This document shows positions 34,107 to 42,096 of a stretch of DNA of 64,000 bases, one piece after another. The position numbers and the translations under genes are program-made. The stretch lies in NCBI GenBank assembly GCA_046160345.1, contig JBJXGO010000010.1, positions 124,001 through 188,000 on the forward strand, read 5' to 3'. Each line of letters opens with the position of its first letter. Position 1 is the first letter of the stretch. The notes under the pieces were generated by a model. That model was not told the DNA's origin. It was given only the letters and a program-made list of their open reading frames with translations, and searched no databases. This stretch comes from M3007 sp046160345. Its GTDB lineage: Bacteria; Bacteroidota; Bacteroidia; Chitinophagales; Saprospiraceae.

Positions 34107-36497
34107 ATGAAAATAAAAGATATATACGACACCATGGTTTACGGACCGGCTCCAGAAAGCGCAAGTCAGGCAAATGAGTTTCTCGATCGCCATGACAGAA
34201 CGTTCAATCTGTTCATTGATGGAGCCTGGAAGGCGCCTGCTTCTGGAGTTTATTTTGAAAGCGCCAACCCTTCAAACAAGCAAGCGCTTGCAAAAATCGC
34301 CGAGGCCAACGAACAGGATGTAAACGATGCTGTGGAGGCCGCGAATAAAGCTTTGCCGGGCTGGGTGGCTCTAGGTGGGCACCAGCGTGCCCGGTATTTA
34401 TATGCCATCGCCCGTCAGATCCAGAAACATTCGCGTTTGTTTGCGGTATTGGAATCTATGGACAATGGTAAACCTATACGCGAAACCCGGGACATAGATA
34501 TACCACTTGTTGCGCGGCATTTTTACCACCATGCTGGTTGGGCACAGTTGATGGAAACCGAAATGAAGGAATTTAAGGAAATAGGTGTCATCGGACAGAT
34601 CATTCCATGGAATTTTCCACTGTTGATGTTGTCCTGGAAAATTGCCCCGGCATTGGCTATGGGCAATACGGTGGTGTTAAAACCTGCTGAATTCACTTCA
34701 TTGACCGCACTTCTTTTTGCAGAAATATGTCAAAATGTGGGATTGCCTAAGGGGGTGGTCAATATTATCACTGGAGCAGGTGCAACCGGAGCGGCTCTAG
34801 TAAGGCATCCTGACTTACAGAAAATAGCCTTTACCGGTTCGACCGATGTTGGAAAATTGATCCGAAAATCCATTGCCGGTTCGGGTAAAAAATTGTCGCT
34901 GGAATTGGGCGGGAAATCGCCCTTTATCGTTTTTGAAGATGCCGATTTAGATAGTGTTGTGGAAGGTGTGGTAGATGCTATTTGGTTCAATCAAGGGCAG
35001 GTGTGCTGTGCAGGTTCTCGACTTTTGGTACAGGAAAGTGTTGCTGAGACCCTTTATGCCAAATTAAAGGTCCGCATGGAGCAATTGAAAGTCGGCAATC
35101 CCTTAGATAAATGCATTGATATTGGGGCAATTGTGGACAAGGTGCAGGTAAAAACAATTGACGAATTAGTAAAACTTGGAGTAGCAGAGGGCAATGCCCT
35201 ATTTCAGCCCTCCTGGATGTGCCCTGCTGAAGGATACTACTATCCCCCTACCCTGTTTACAAATGTTTCGCCATCCTCCACCATTGCTCTGGAAGAAATT
35301 TTTGGACCAGTTTTGGTCGCGATGAGTTTTAGGACGCACAAAGAAGCAGTTGCTTTGGCAAACAACACCCGTTATGGCCTTGCTTGCAGTTTATGGACAG
35401 AGAATATCAATCTTGCACTTGACATTGCTCCGCAGATAAAAGCAGGCTCAGTTTGGATCAATTGCACCAATTTCTTTGATGCCGCATCGGGTTTTGGAGG
35501 CTATCGGGAATCCGGTTTTGGAAGGGAAGGAGGCAAGGAAGGTTTGTTTGAATATGCAAAGCTCCGTATTGAGGATCAATTTACAGATCTTCCAATATTG
35601 CCCAAAGTTCAACCGGAGAAAAAAACAATTGTTGCCAACAACGGACTCATCCACATTGACAGAACCACTAAAATGTATGTGGGAGGCAAACAGGCGCGCC
35701 CGGACGGTGGTTATAGCATAATTATAAAGAACACTCTGGGCGTGCGAATTGGAGAGGTTTCTCTAGGCAACAGAAAGGATATCAGAAATGCGGTTGAGGC
35801 GGCACATGCATGCAGCGCCTGGCCAGACATGACAGGCCATTCAAGGGCACAGGTGCTGTATTTCATTGCCGAAAACCTGGCAATTCGACAGGAAGAATTT
35901 GCTAATCGCCTGGTACTCATGACAAATCAGAGTAAAGCGGAGGCAATTGTTGAAGTCGAAAGATCCATTGAACGTATTTACACTTATGCGGCCTATGCTG
36001 ACAAGTACGATGGCAGAGTACACAGCACAGTGCATCGAAATGTTACGCTGGCAATGCACGAAGCCATCGGCGTTTTAGCCATTGTTTGCCCGGACGAATC
36101 ACCTTTGTTGGGCTTTGTTTCCACGGTAATGCCCGCAATTGCCATGGGAAACATTGTGGTGGTAATACCCTCAGAAAAACTACCCTTTTCGGCCACCGAT
36201 TTTTACCAAATTTTAGAAACCTCTGATCTACCCGGAGGGACTGTAAACATCATTACAGGTAGCAAAGACGAACTTGCTAATGAGCTTGCTAAACATGATA
36301 ACGTAGATGGCATCTGGTATTTTGGAAGCAAAGAAGGCTGTAAAATTATCGAAGAACTCGCTACGCCAAACATGAAACGAAGCTGGGTAAATTATGGCAA
36401 ATACAGAAACTGGATGGACAATGCGCAAGGAGAAGGAGAGGTTTTCTTGCGACATGCTACTCAGGTAAAAAACATTTGGATCCCCTATGGGGCTTAA
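34107..36497 (+). CDS. Two-domain aldehyde dehydrogenase (ALDH16-like)
   Basis: The 796-residue protein holds a complete first ALDH domain (about 1-490): IPWNFPLLMLSWKIAPALA, FTGSTDVGKLI, LELGGKSPFIVFEDADLD with the catalytic Glu, and catalytic Cys300 in NQGQVCCAGSR. A second ALDH-like domain (about 525-790) lacks the Cys motif and looks non-catalytic. This architecture matches the ALDH16 family, in which bacterial members keep the active-site cysteine. Its position after deoC suggests it oxidises acetaldehyde to acetate with NAD+; other aldehydes are possible. The long ORF is intact, with no frameshift between the domains. Confidence 0.88.
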   Translation: MKIKDIYDTMVYGPAPESASQANEFLDRHDRTFNLFIDGAWKAPASGVYFESANPSNKQALAKIAEANEQDVNDAVEAANKALPGWVALGGHQRARYLYAIARQIQKHSRLFAVLESMDNGKPIRETRDIDIPLVARHFYHHAGWAQLMETEMKEFKEIGVIGQIIPWNFPLLMLSWKIAPALAMGNTVVLKPAEFTSLTALLFAEICQNVGLPKGVVNIITGAGATGAALVRHPDLQKIAFTGSTDVGKLIRKSIAGSGKKLSLELGGKSPFIVFEDADLDSVVEGVVDAIWFNQGQVCCAGSRLLVQESVAETLYAKLKVRMEQLKVGNPLDKCIDIGAIVDKVQVKTIDELVKLGVAEGNALFQPSWMCPAEGYYYPPTLFTNVSPSSTIALEEIFGPVLVAMSFRTHKEAVALANNTRYGLACSLWTENINLALDIAPQIKAGSVWINCTNFFDAASGFGGYRESGFGREGGKEGLFEYAKLRIEDQFTDLPILPKVQPEKKTIVANNGLIHIDRTTKMYVGGKQARPDGGYSIIIKNTLGVRIGEVSLGNRKDIRNAVEAAHACSAWPDMTGHSRAQVLYFIAENLAIRQEEFANRLVLMTNQSKAEAIVEVERSIERIYTYAAYADKYDGRVHSTVHRNVTLAMHEAIGVLAIVCPDESPLLGFVSTVMPAIAMGNIVVVIPSEKLPFSATDFYQILETSDLPGGTVNIITGSKDELANELAKHDNVDGIWYFGSKEGCKIIEELATPNMKRSWVNYGKYRNWMDNAQGEGEVFLRHATQVKNIWIPYGA

Positions 36498-36511
36498 TTT
36501 TCAATGAATTT

Positions 36512-37213
36512 ATGGCGAGCTTACATTTAGAAGCCAAAGTTGGCGACATAGCAGAAACGGTATTATTGCCCGGCGATCCGCTCCGTGCAAAGCATGTGGC
36601 AGAAATGATGCTAGAGGACATAGTCTGTTACAATCAGGTAAGAGGAATGTTGGGGTTCACTGGTTTATACAAGGGCAAGCGGGTTTCAATTCAAGGCTCG
36701 GGGATGGGCATGGGAAGTGCCGGCATCTACATCCATGAACTAATTACAACCTACAAGGTCAAAAATATCATAAGAGTTGGCACTTGTGGGGCATTGCAAA
36801 AGGATATAAACCTTGGAGAGGTTATCGTCGCAATGAGTGCCTCTGGAGATAGCGATGCCAATATGCTCAATTTCAAAGGAATGCATTTTGCGGCAACCGC
36901 TGATTTTGATCTATTGTACAAAGCCGTAGAAACGGCTAAATTGCTGAATATTAAAACGGTGCAAGGCTCTGTTTTTAGCACCAATACGTTTTATGATGAC
37001 GTGCCAAATCGTTGGGACATTTGGGAAAAACACGGTATTTTAGGGGTGGATATGGAGTCACAGATCCTGTTCACGCTCGCAAAAAAACTGGGAGCAAAAG
37101 CCCTCGCCCTACTTACGGTAAGCGACAACATTTTGACAGGTACTGCTTCAAGCCAAAAAGACCGGGAACAGTCTTTCAACGATATGATGCGCATCGCATT
37201 TGAAATCGCGTAA
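36512..37213 (+). CDS. deoD: Purine-nucleoside phosphorylase
   Basis: I use the ATG at 36512 (MASLHLEAKVGDIAETVLLPGDPLR), giving 233 residues, the usual DeoD length. An in-frame ATG at 36476 lies within the preceding gene. Signatures: LLPGDPLRAKHVAE, GSGMGMGSAGIYIHEL, RVGTCGALQKDI, GVDMESQILFTLA and VSDNILTG with the catalytic Asp. It cleaves purine (deoxy)nucleosides to base and (deoxy)ribose-1-phosphate for DeoB. It follows the aldehyde dehydrogenase stop after 14 bp, so it is in the same operon. Confidence 0.94.
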   Translation: MASLHLEAKVGDIAETVLLPGDPLRAKHVAEMMLEDIVCYNQVRGMLGFTGLYKGKRVSIQGSGMGMGSAGIYIHELITTYKVKNIIRVGTCGALQKDINLGEVIVAMSASGDSDANMLNFKGMHFAATADFDLLYKAVETAKLLNIKTVQGSVFSTNTFYDDVPNRWDIWEKHGILGVDMESQILFTLAKKLGAKALALLTVSDNILTGTASSQKDREQSFNDMMRIAFEIA

Positions 37214-37245
37214 CGACCAAATTCGTTTGTACACAATAATCGACA

Positions 37246-37731
37246 ATGAACAAAAAAATCCTTCAGGTTGAATATAGTGAGTTTTCTAATCTAACTGAAT
37301 TGGAAAACTCACAGGTTTCGTTGATCAACAAATCCATTGAAATTGCAGAAAAAGCCTATTCTCCGTACTCTAAATTCCCGGTAGGTGCGGCTGTTTTACT
37401 TGATAATGGAGCAGTTTATGCTGGTAGCAATCAAGAAAACATCTCATTTCCTGCTGGAACCTGTGCCGAACGAACGGTTTTGAATTATGTGCACAGCAAT
37501 TTTCCAGAGAACAAAATCAGGATGATCGCCATTACTGCCCTAAAATCAATGTCAAGCGTGCCCATTACGGCTTGTGGTTTTTGCCGGCAAGTACTTATGG
37601 AAATGGAACAAAACCAGGGGGAGAATATTCAGTTGATATTTCACAAACTGGGCGGCACTACTTATGTTTTTGAATCGGCCGCTTCGCTGCTGCCGCTAGC
37701 TTTTGATGATGCCTATTTAAAAGGTGCATGA
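37246..37731 (+). CDS. cdd: Cytidine deaminase
   Basis: The 161-residue enzyme has the zinc-binding and proton-shuttle motif CAE (Cys73, Glu75 in TCAERTVLN) and the second zinc pair Cys110 and Cys113 in ACGFCRQVL. AYSPYSKFPVGAAVLL is the usual N-terminal segment. It converts cytidine and deoxycytidine to uridine and deoxyuridine, feeding uridine phosphorylase. It is the last gene of the plus-strand cluster and is followed by a strong hairpin. Confidence 0.94.
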   Translation: MNKKILQVEYSEFSNLTELENSQVSLINKSIEIAEKAYSPYSKFPVGAAVLLDNGAVYAGSNQENISFPAGTCAERTVLNYVHSNFPENKIRMIAITALKSMSSVPITACGFCRQVLMEMEQNQGENIQLIFHKLGGTTYVFESAASLLPLAFDDAYLKGA

Positions 37732-37734
37732 GAT

Positions 37735-37800
37735 GAACAGGATTTACAAGATTAAGAAGTGGGTAAGCCCCCATCCTTCCTAACCTTGTAAATCCTGTTC
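37735..37800. terminator. Hairpin with perfect 16-bp arms between convergent genes
   Basis: GAACAGGATTTACAAG at 37735-37750 is exactly inverted at 37785-37800, with a 34-base loop. It lies between the end of cdd (plus) and the end of the 1084-residue protein gene (minus), so a bidirectional terminator is likely. The arm sequence resembles a repeat I remember as common in Bacteroidota genomes, so it may also be a mobile-type repeat. Confidence 0.75.
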
Positions 37801-37813
37801 AAACTGTCAAAAA

Positions 37814-40800
37814 CTACCGTTCCAGCATGAATTTAGTAGCTACCCGGGCTCCAACTGCGGGCTGCACCACAAGATAATACAGCCCGTTTGCCAAAGAGGC
37901 ATCCATCCTTATTTCTTGCCATTCATTTTCAAGCTCATAAAGGCGGTTCGATACCAATTGTCCCTGTGCATTAAGTATCTGAACTTGTACCTTTTCTCCA
38001 ACCCATTGAGTCAGATCAACATAAAGCAAACCATCAGATGGGTTGGGGCGTATGGCAAAAGTTGATACCTCAAATTGTCCATAATCCCGTTCAACACCTT
38101 CTTCAAACTTTGATCCAGCCCAGGGTTGAACGGGGCAGTAAAAAGTATTGAGGTATGCTTCAAAGGACTGCCCGTTTTTGAGCTTCGCATTCATGTGGAT
38201 ATAATTATTGGGGAAGGACTGCTGTGGCAATCTTTGCTCCAATACATCCGCTTGTCCATTGTTTATTCCAGCCCCTAAAGCCCGGTAACGGGTAGAATAA
38301 AAGGGTGACGCATTCGGATTGCGTACCAAATATTGATTGCCGGTATTTGGTGCGGTATAAATGCTTCCATTCAAAGGAGTTACGCCTACAATGCCTGGAG
38401 GCAATTCGATCATTGCGTAATCCAGTTCGGAAGCGCAAAAATTGGTAACGCGTATCCGGAACCTTGGTTGTTTTATGGAGTCAAGACGAATGTCCAGCAA
38501 TTCATATTTCATGCATCCGATCGTCTTAATATCGCAGGGCGGAGCAGACTCCAAAACTGTAATATTAAAGCAGCAACTGTCTTTATTGCCGCAGGTATTG
38601 CTTCCCTCATAACATACTTTATTGACTCCCAACGCAAAAGCCCCCCCACTGGGCAAACCTTGCAGCAAATTGATCGAAGGCGCCGCGCCTGGACAATTGG
38701 TTGTGGTAGTTGGAGCAGCATAATTTACCGCAATGGTTGTTGCTGCCACAGGAAGTTGAACGGTCTGGTTAGCAGGGCATTTGATGTCGAGGGTAGTTAC
38801 GGTGGCCGTGAAGCAACAGGACTTGGTGTTTCCGCAGCTATTGCTGGCTTCATAGCAAACAGTATTGACACCTGCGGCAAAATTGGCGCCTGAAGGAAGT
38901 CCTTGTTGAAGCACCATACTTGGTACTGAACCTGGGCAGTTAGTCGTTGCGGTAGGTAATGGATAATTCACCGCTACTGATGTTGCATTGTTTGGCAAGG
39001 CAACGGTTAAGTTTGGCGGACAGAGTAAATCCAAGGTAGTTACCATAACCGTAAAACAACAATTATCCTGATTGTTACAAGTATTGTTTGCCTGATAACA
39101 AACTGTTGTCAACCCGCTGGAAAAATTGCTGCCTGATGATAATCCCTGCGTCAATGAGATCACTGGCGGAGTACCTGGGCAGTCGGTTGATGCACTAGGT
39201 GCAGCGTAGTTCACCGGGACAACACTGGCATTGTTTGGCAAGGCAACAGTTAAGTTTGGTGGGCATTGGAGGTCAAGCGTAGTTGGAATCAACTGAAGTA
39301 TGTAAGTGTTCAAGGAATCGCAACCTCCTGTGGTTGATGGCACTGTAAGCACTACGGTGCCAGATTGCGTATAGGTTTGGCCTCCAAGTGTGACGGACTG
39401 GTTGGGATAAAACTGGATCGTTCGGGTAATCATCGGTGTAGGCAGGATCGTAACCTTTAAAGTGCCTTGGGCCTCACAGCCATCCTGATTTACCGCGTTA
39501 AGGGTGTAGTTTGTGCTCACCGAGGGTTGAACGGTCACGGTTCCGCAATCCGTACAACTCAGTCCCGTACCAGGCGTCCATTCATATTGGGCAAACCCGG
39601 GGACTGTAAGCGTAATTGATTTTCCCGGACAAAGACTCACATCAGCCAGTTGGATATCTGGTATCGGGCTGAGGGTAATTTTAACTGAGTCGCGAAGCAC
39701 ATTTCCACAGGCATCGGTTGCTGCAAGCGCATACAATCCAGAAGTGGTGGCTGTAAAGGATTGCCCTGTGGATCCATCCTGCCATTGGAAAGATTCGAAA
39801 CCATTTCCAGCATCAAGCACAATCGTGCTGTCCTTGCAGACGAGAATATCCGGACCGAGATCAAGGGATGCGGGTGCGTACAATTCGACCGTAATAAAGG
39901 CAGTATCTCCACATTCCAAACCTTCATTTAAAACCAATATGCCATTATAAACCCCCAGGGAAGGGAAATTAACTGTAAGGTCAAAATCGGTGTTGTTTTG
40001 CAAAGGGGTGCCATTCAAGTCAAAGAGCCATTCAAATGTTTGAATATTGCCAGCAGGAAAACTTTCATTGACAATCGTGACATTCGTAGAGCCATCGCAC
40101 TTTTTGATGACATATTTTTTAGGGCCCGCCAGTTCGTCATATTCTACCAACGCTGAAACCTGTGGAGCACAGGGTGTAACGTTGAATTGAAAGTCACGCC
40201 TTGTGATGGACAGCAATTGCCCATTGCGATATTCTTCAACACAAACACCGACTACATATTGGCCATTCAACAATGGAGTGCCACTGATAACCCCAGTTTG
40301 TGGGTTGATTTGAATGACTGGATTGCCTCCCATGGGTGCACCAGGCGTGTAATTGGGAGCGGCAAAAACCACCGGGTTATATGGTGGGGGGCAAGGCGGA
40401 TTTGGCATGGGTGAGTTGCATCCACCACCAGCCTGGCCTCCACCGCTGTAAGGCGCACAAAAACTGTAAACCAACTGGTCTCCGTCAACGTCTGTTACCG
40501 AATAATCAACTTCCAGGGGGTAATTGTTGCAAATTACAACTGGAGGGAAGTTGTTAAAAATAGGGCTGTTGTTGCACAATAGTTGGGCCTGTGGAGTGAT
40601 TTCTACGTAATAAGTTGCCCCAGAACCGCCTGGATTTATAATGTTGGTGATTGCATTGGTTCGGCAACAGCGTTGATATTCAACAAAATAGCTTAGATTG
40701 CTTGTAGGAAGTACCCGTTCAAAAGTGTACGTTCCCTCTCTCAAGCAAATTTCGGGAAGATTGTCAATACAATCCGGTTCGTTGATGTTGATATCGACTA

Positions 40801-41068
40801 CCGAAGCTAAATCAACCTCAAAATCAGCGAACAATGTATTGGACTGAGTAGTACCGCGATAAATAGCGATATTAGCCGGATCATCAAATGATATTTGACC
40901 GTTGATACAATCAACATAAACCTTCATCGTGAAGCGATAAAGTTTTCCGTTGCCAGAGTTGCCAAGGCATTCGTAAGTCATGCCTCCGCCAACAATGTGC
41001 GTGGCAGCCAAATTTCCAGCAAATAATAAGGCAAGGGCCAAAATCAGGGTTTTCTTGTGAGTGAGCAT
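37814..41068 (-). CDS. Large T9SS-exported surface protein with PKD/HYR-like repeats
   Basis: The 1084-residue protein has a signal peptide (LILALALLFAGNLAATHIVGGG). The THIVGGGMTYECLG ... YVDC start is typical of gliding-associated or adhesin-like Bacteroidota surface proteins. The middle contains PKD/Ig-like segments (about 300-590). Three near-identical Cys-rich HYR-like repeats of about 82 residues follow (from about 592 to 840; unit DLQCPPNLTVALPNN ... CCFTVMV). The C terminus (IRPNPSDGLLYVDL ... GLYYLVVQP) is a T9SS type A sorting domain, so the protein should be exported and anchored at the cell surface. The ligand is unknown. Confidence 0.88.
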   Translation of the reverse strand: MLTHKKTLILALALLFAGNLAATHIVGGGMTYECLGNSGNGKLYRFTMKVYVDCINGQISFDDPANIAIYRGTTQSNTLFADFEVDLASVVDININEPDCIDNLPEICLREGTYTFERVLPTSNLSYFVEYQRCCRTNAITNIINPGGSGATYYVEITPQAQLLCNNSPIFNNFPPVVICNNYPLEVDYSVTDVDGDQLVYSFCAPYSGGGQAGGGCNSPMPNPPCPPPYNPVVFAAPNYTPGAPMGGNPVIQINPQTGVISGTPLLNGQYVVGVCVEEYRNGQLLSITRRDFQFNVTPCAPQVSALVEYDELAGPKKYVIKKCDGSTNVTIVNESFPAGNIQTFEWLFDLNGTPLQNNTDFDLTVNFPSLGVYNGILVLNEGLECGDTAFITVELYAPASLDLGPDILVCKDSTIVLDAGNGFESFQWQDGSTGQSFTATTSGLYALAATDACGNVLRDSVKITLSPIPDIQLADVSLCPGKSITLTVPGFAQYEWTPGTGLSCTDCGTVTVQPSVSTNYTLNAVNQDGCEAQGTLKVTILPTPMITRTIQFYPNQSVTLGGQTYTQSGTVVLTVPSTTGGCDSLNTYILQLIPTTLDLQCPPNLTVALPNNASVVPVNYAAPSASTDCPGTPPVISLTQGLSSGSNFSSGLTTVCYQANNTCNNQDNCCFTVMVTTLDLLCPPNLTVALPNNATSVAVNYPLPTATTNCPGSVPSMVLQQGLPSGANFAAGVNTVCYEASNSCGNTKSCCFTATVTTLDIKCPANQTVQLPVAATTIAVNYAAPTTTTNCPGAAPSINLLQGLPSGGAFALGVNKVCYEGSNTCGNKDSCCFNITVLESAPPCDIKTIGCMKYELLDIRLDSIKQPRFRIRVTNFCASELDYAMIELPPGIVGVTPLNGSIYTAPNTGNQYLVRNPNASPFYSTRYRALGAGINNGQADVLEQRLPQQSFPNNYIHMNAKLKNGQSFEAYLNTFYCPVQPWAGSKFEEGVERDYGQFEVSTFAIRPNPSDGLLYVDLTQWVGEKVQVQILNAQGQLVSNRLYELENEWQEIRMDASLANGLYYLVVQPAVGARVATKFMLER
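38553..39293 (-). repeat. Three tandem ~246-bp repeats encoding HYR-like domains
   Basis: Within the 1084-residue gene three consecutive units of about 246 bp each encode (L/I)xCPxNxTVxLP, a long proline-rich strand, TNCPG, and a closing Cys-rich C.N..CCF segment. The copies share most positions and look like recent duplications. Confidence 0.8.
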
Positions 41069-41315
41069 GCAAAACAGTAGTTTAGTGAAAAGATTTGATT
41101 TTATTTTAGAAGGGAATAAAAAATTGCAGGGTGAAGGCCCCCTTGGAAATGCGGCTCGAAAGTAAAAGAAAGGTTTCGCCGCATGAGATTAAATGTCCGT
41201 TTTGATATTTAGGAGACAAAATTGACCTGCAATTTGCTAAAGGCAATCCTAAAGGTGATTTTTGGCGCATTCAAATTGCCCAACAAATTAATTGCAAGTT
41301 TTAATCATGCGACTT

Positions 41316-41323
41316 TACTTTTG
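41316..41323 (+). promoter_or_regulatory. Candidate Bacteroidota promoter (-7 TACTTTTG)
   Basis: TACTTTTG matches TAnnTTTG and lies 41 bases before the ATG at 41365. An ATTG at 41291-41294 is 21 bases upstream, close to the usual spacing to a -33 element. Confidence 0.5.
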
Positions 41324-41364
41324 TCCTCCTTAAATTCGAAAAATTGAGCTCAAATTAAACGAAA

Positions 41365-42090
41365 ATGGCTGCAAAAAACACGCTACCCAAAACGGATTCC
41401 CATGCCAGGGAAAATTTCAGACACCTTGCGCTTTCATCCACCATTACAGTGGCAACCACTATAATAATCACCCTTATCTCTTCTGGTTATTTTGATAAAA
41501 AAATCGCGAACACCGAAACCACCATAGTGCACGCTGCCCCTGCAAACACCGCCGTATGGACAGATGCAAAAGATTATTATATCTGGTTCAATGCGCAGTA
41601 CAGAAACGCCAGCACCATTCACGATAAAAGCCATTTTTCCCTGATGAAGGGAAATGTAAAGTTTACCCTTATCCTAATTCAACCGGACAGGAAGTATCAT
41701 AATGATTTTCAAAATTTTATGGGAAAATTTGAAGATATGCGGACGTATCTCAAGAGGGCAAAAGAATTTGGCGACAAGGAGGGGTTTGATATTTCACAAG
41801 CATTCCCCGAAATTTATATTTTCAGAGAAGAGAAAATACCTAGCATAAGTTTTTTCCTCACAAAAAACAAGGAAAACCAGGACAAGGCGATATTTTATAT
41901 TGAAGAAAAAGGATATTTTATTGATGAAAATCGCAGGCCGATCATCAGCCTGGAGACCAGGGATGAGTTGTTATTAAAAAAATTTGAAGGGCGCTATAAA
42001 GAGATTTTACTAAAAGCACAACCCCACAATCGACTGGATTTTACCCAGCTTGTTTCCATTTCAATCGATAGTACGTTCTATTTGAAATAA
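41365..42090 (+). CDS. Unknown single-pass membrane protein
   Basis: The 241-residue protein has a short cytoplasmic N terminus, one hydrophobic segment (about residues 26-43, LALSSTITVATTIIITLISS), then a soluble domain of about 190 residues with no family I recognise. The soluble part has alternating strands and charged helices (FTLILIQPDRKYHNDFQNFM, IYIFREEKIPSISFFLTKN). It lies between two large T9SS protein genes that read the other way, has its own candidate promoter, and ends 6 bp from the convergent gene. No function is proposed. Confidence 0.7.
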   Translation: MAAKNTLPKTDSHARENFRHLALSSTITVATTIIITLISSGYFDKKIANTETTIVHAAPANTAVWTDAKDYYIWFNAQYRNASTIHDKSHFSLMKGNVKFTLILIQPDRKYHNDFQNFMGKFEDMRTYLKRAKEFGDKEGFDISQAFPEIYIFREEKIPSISFFLTKNKENQDKAIFYIEEKGYFIDENRRPIISLETRDELLLKKFEGRYKEILLKAQPHNRLDFTQLVSISIDSTFYLK

Positions 42091-42096
42091 CCTATT

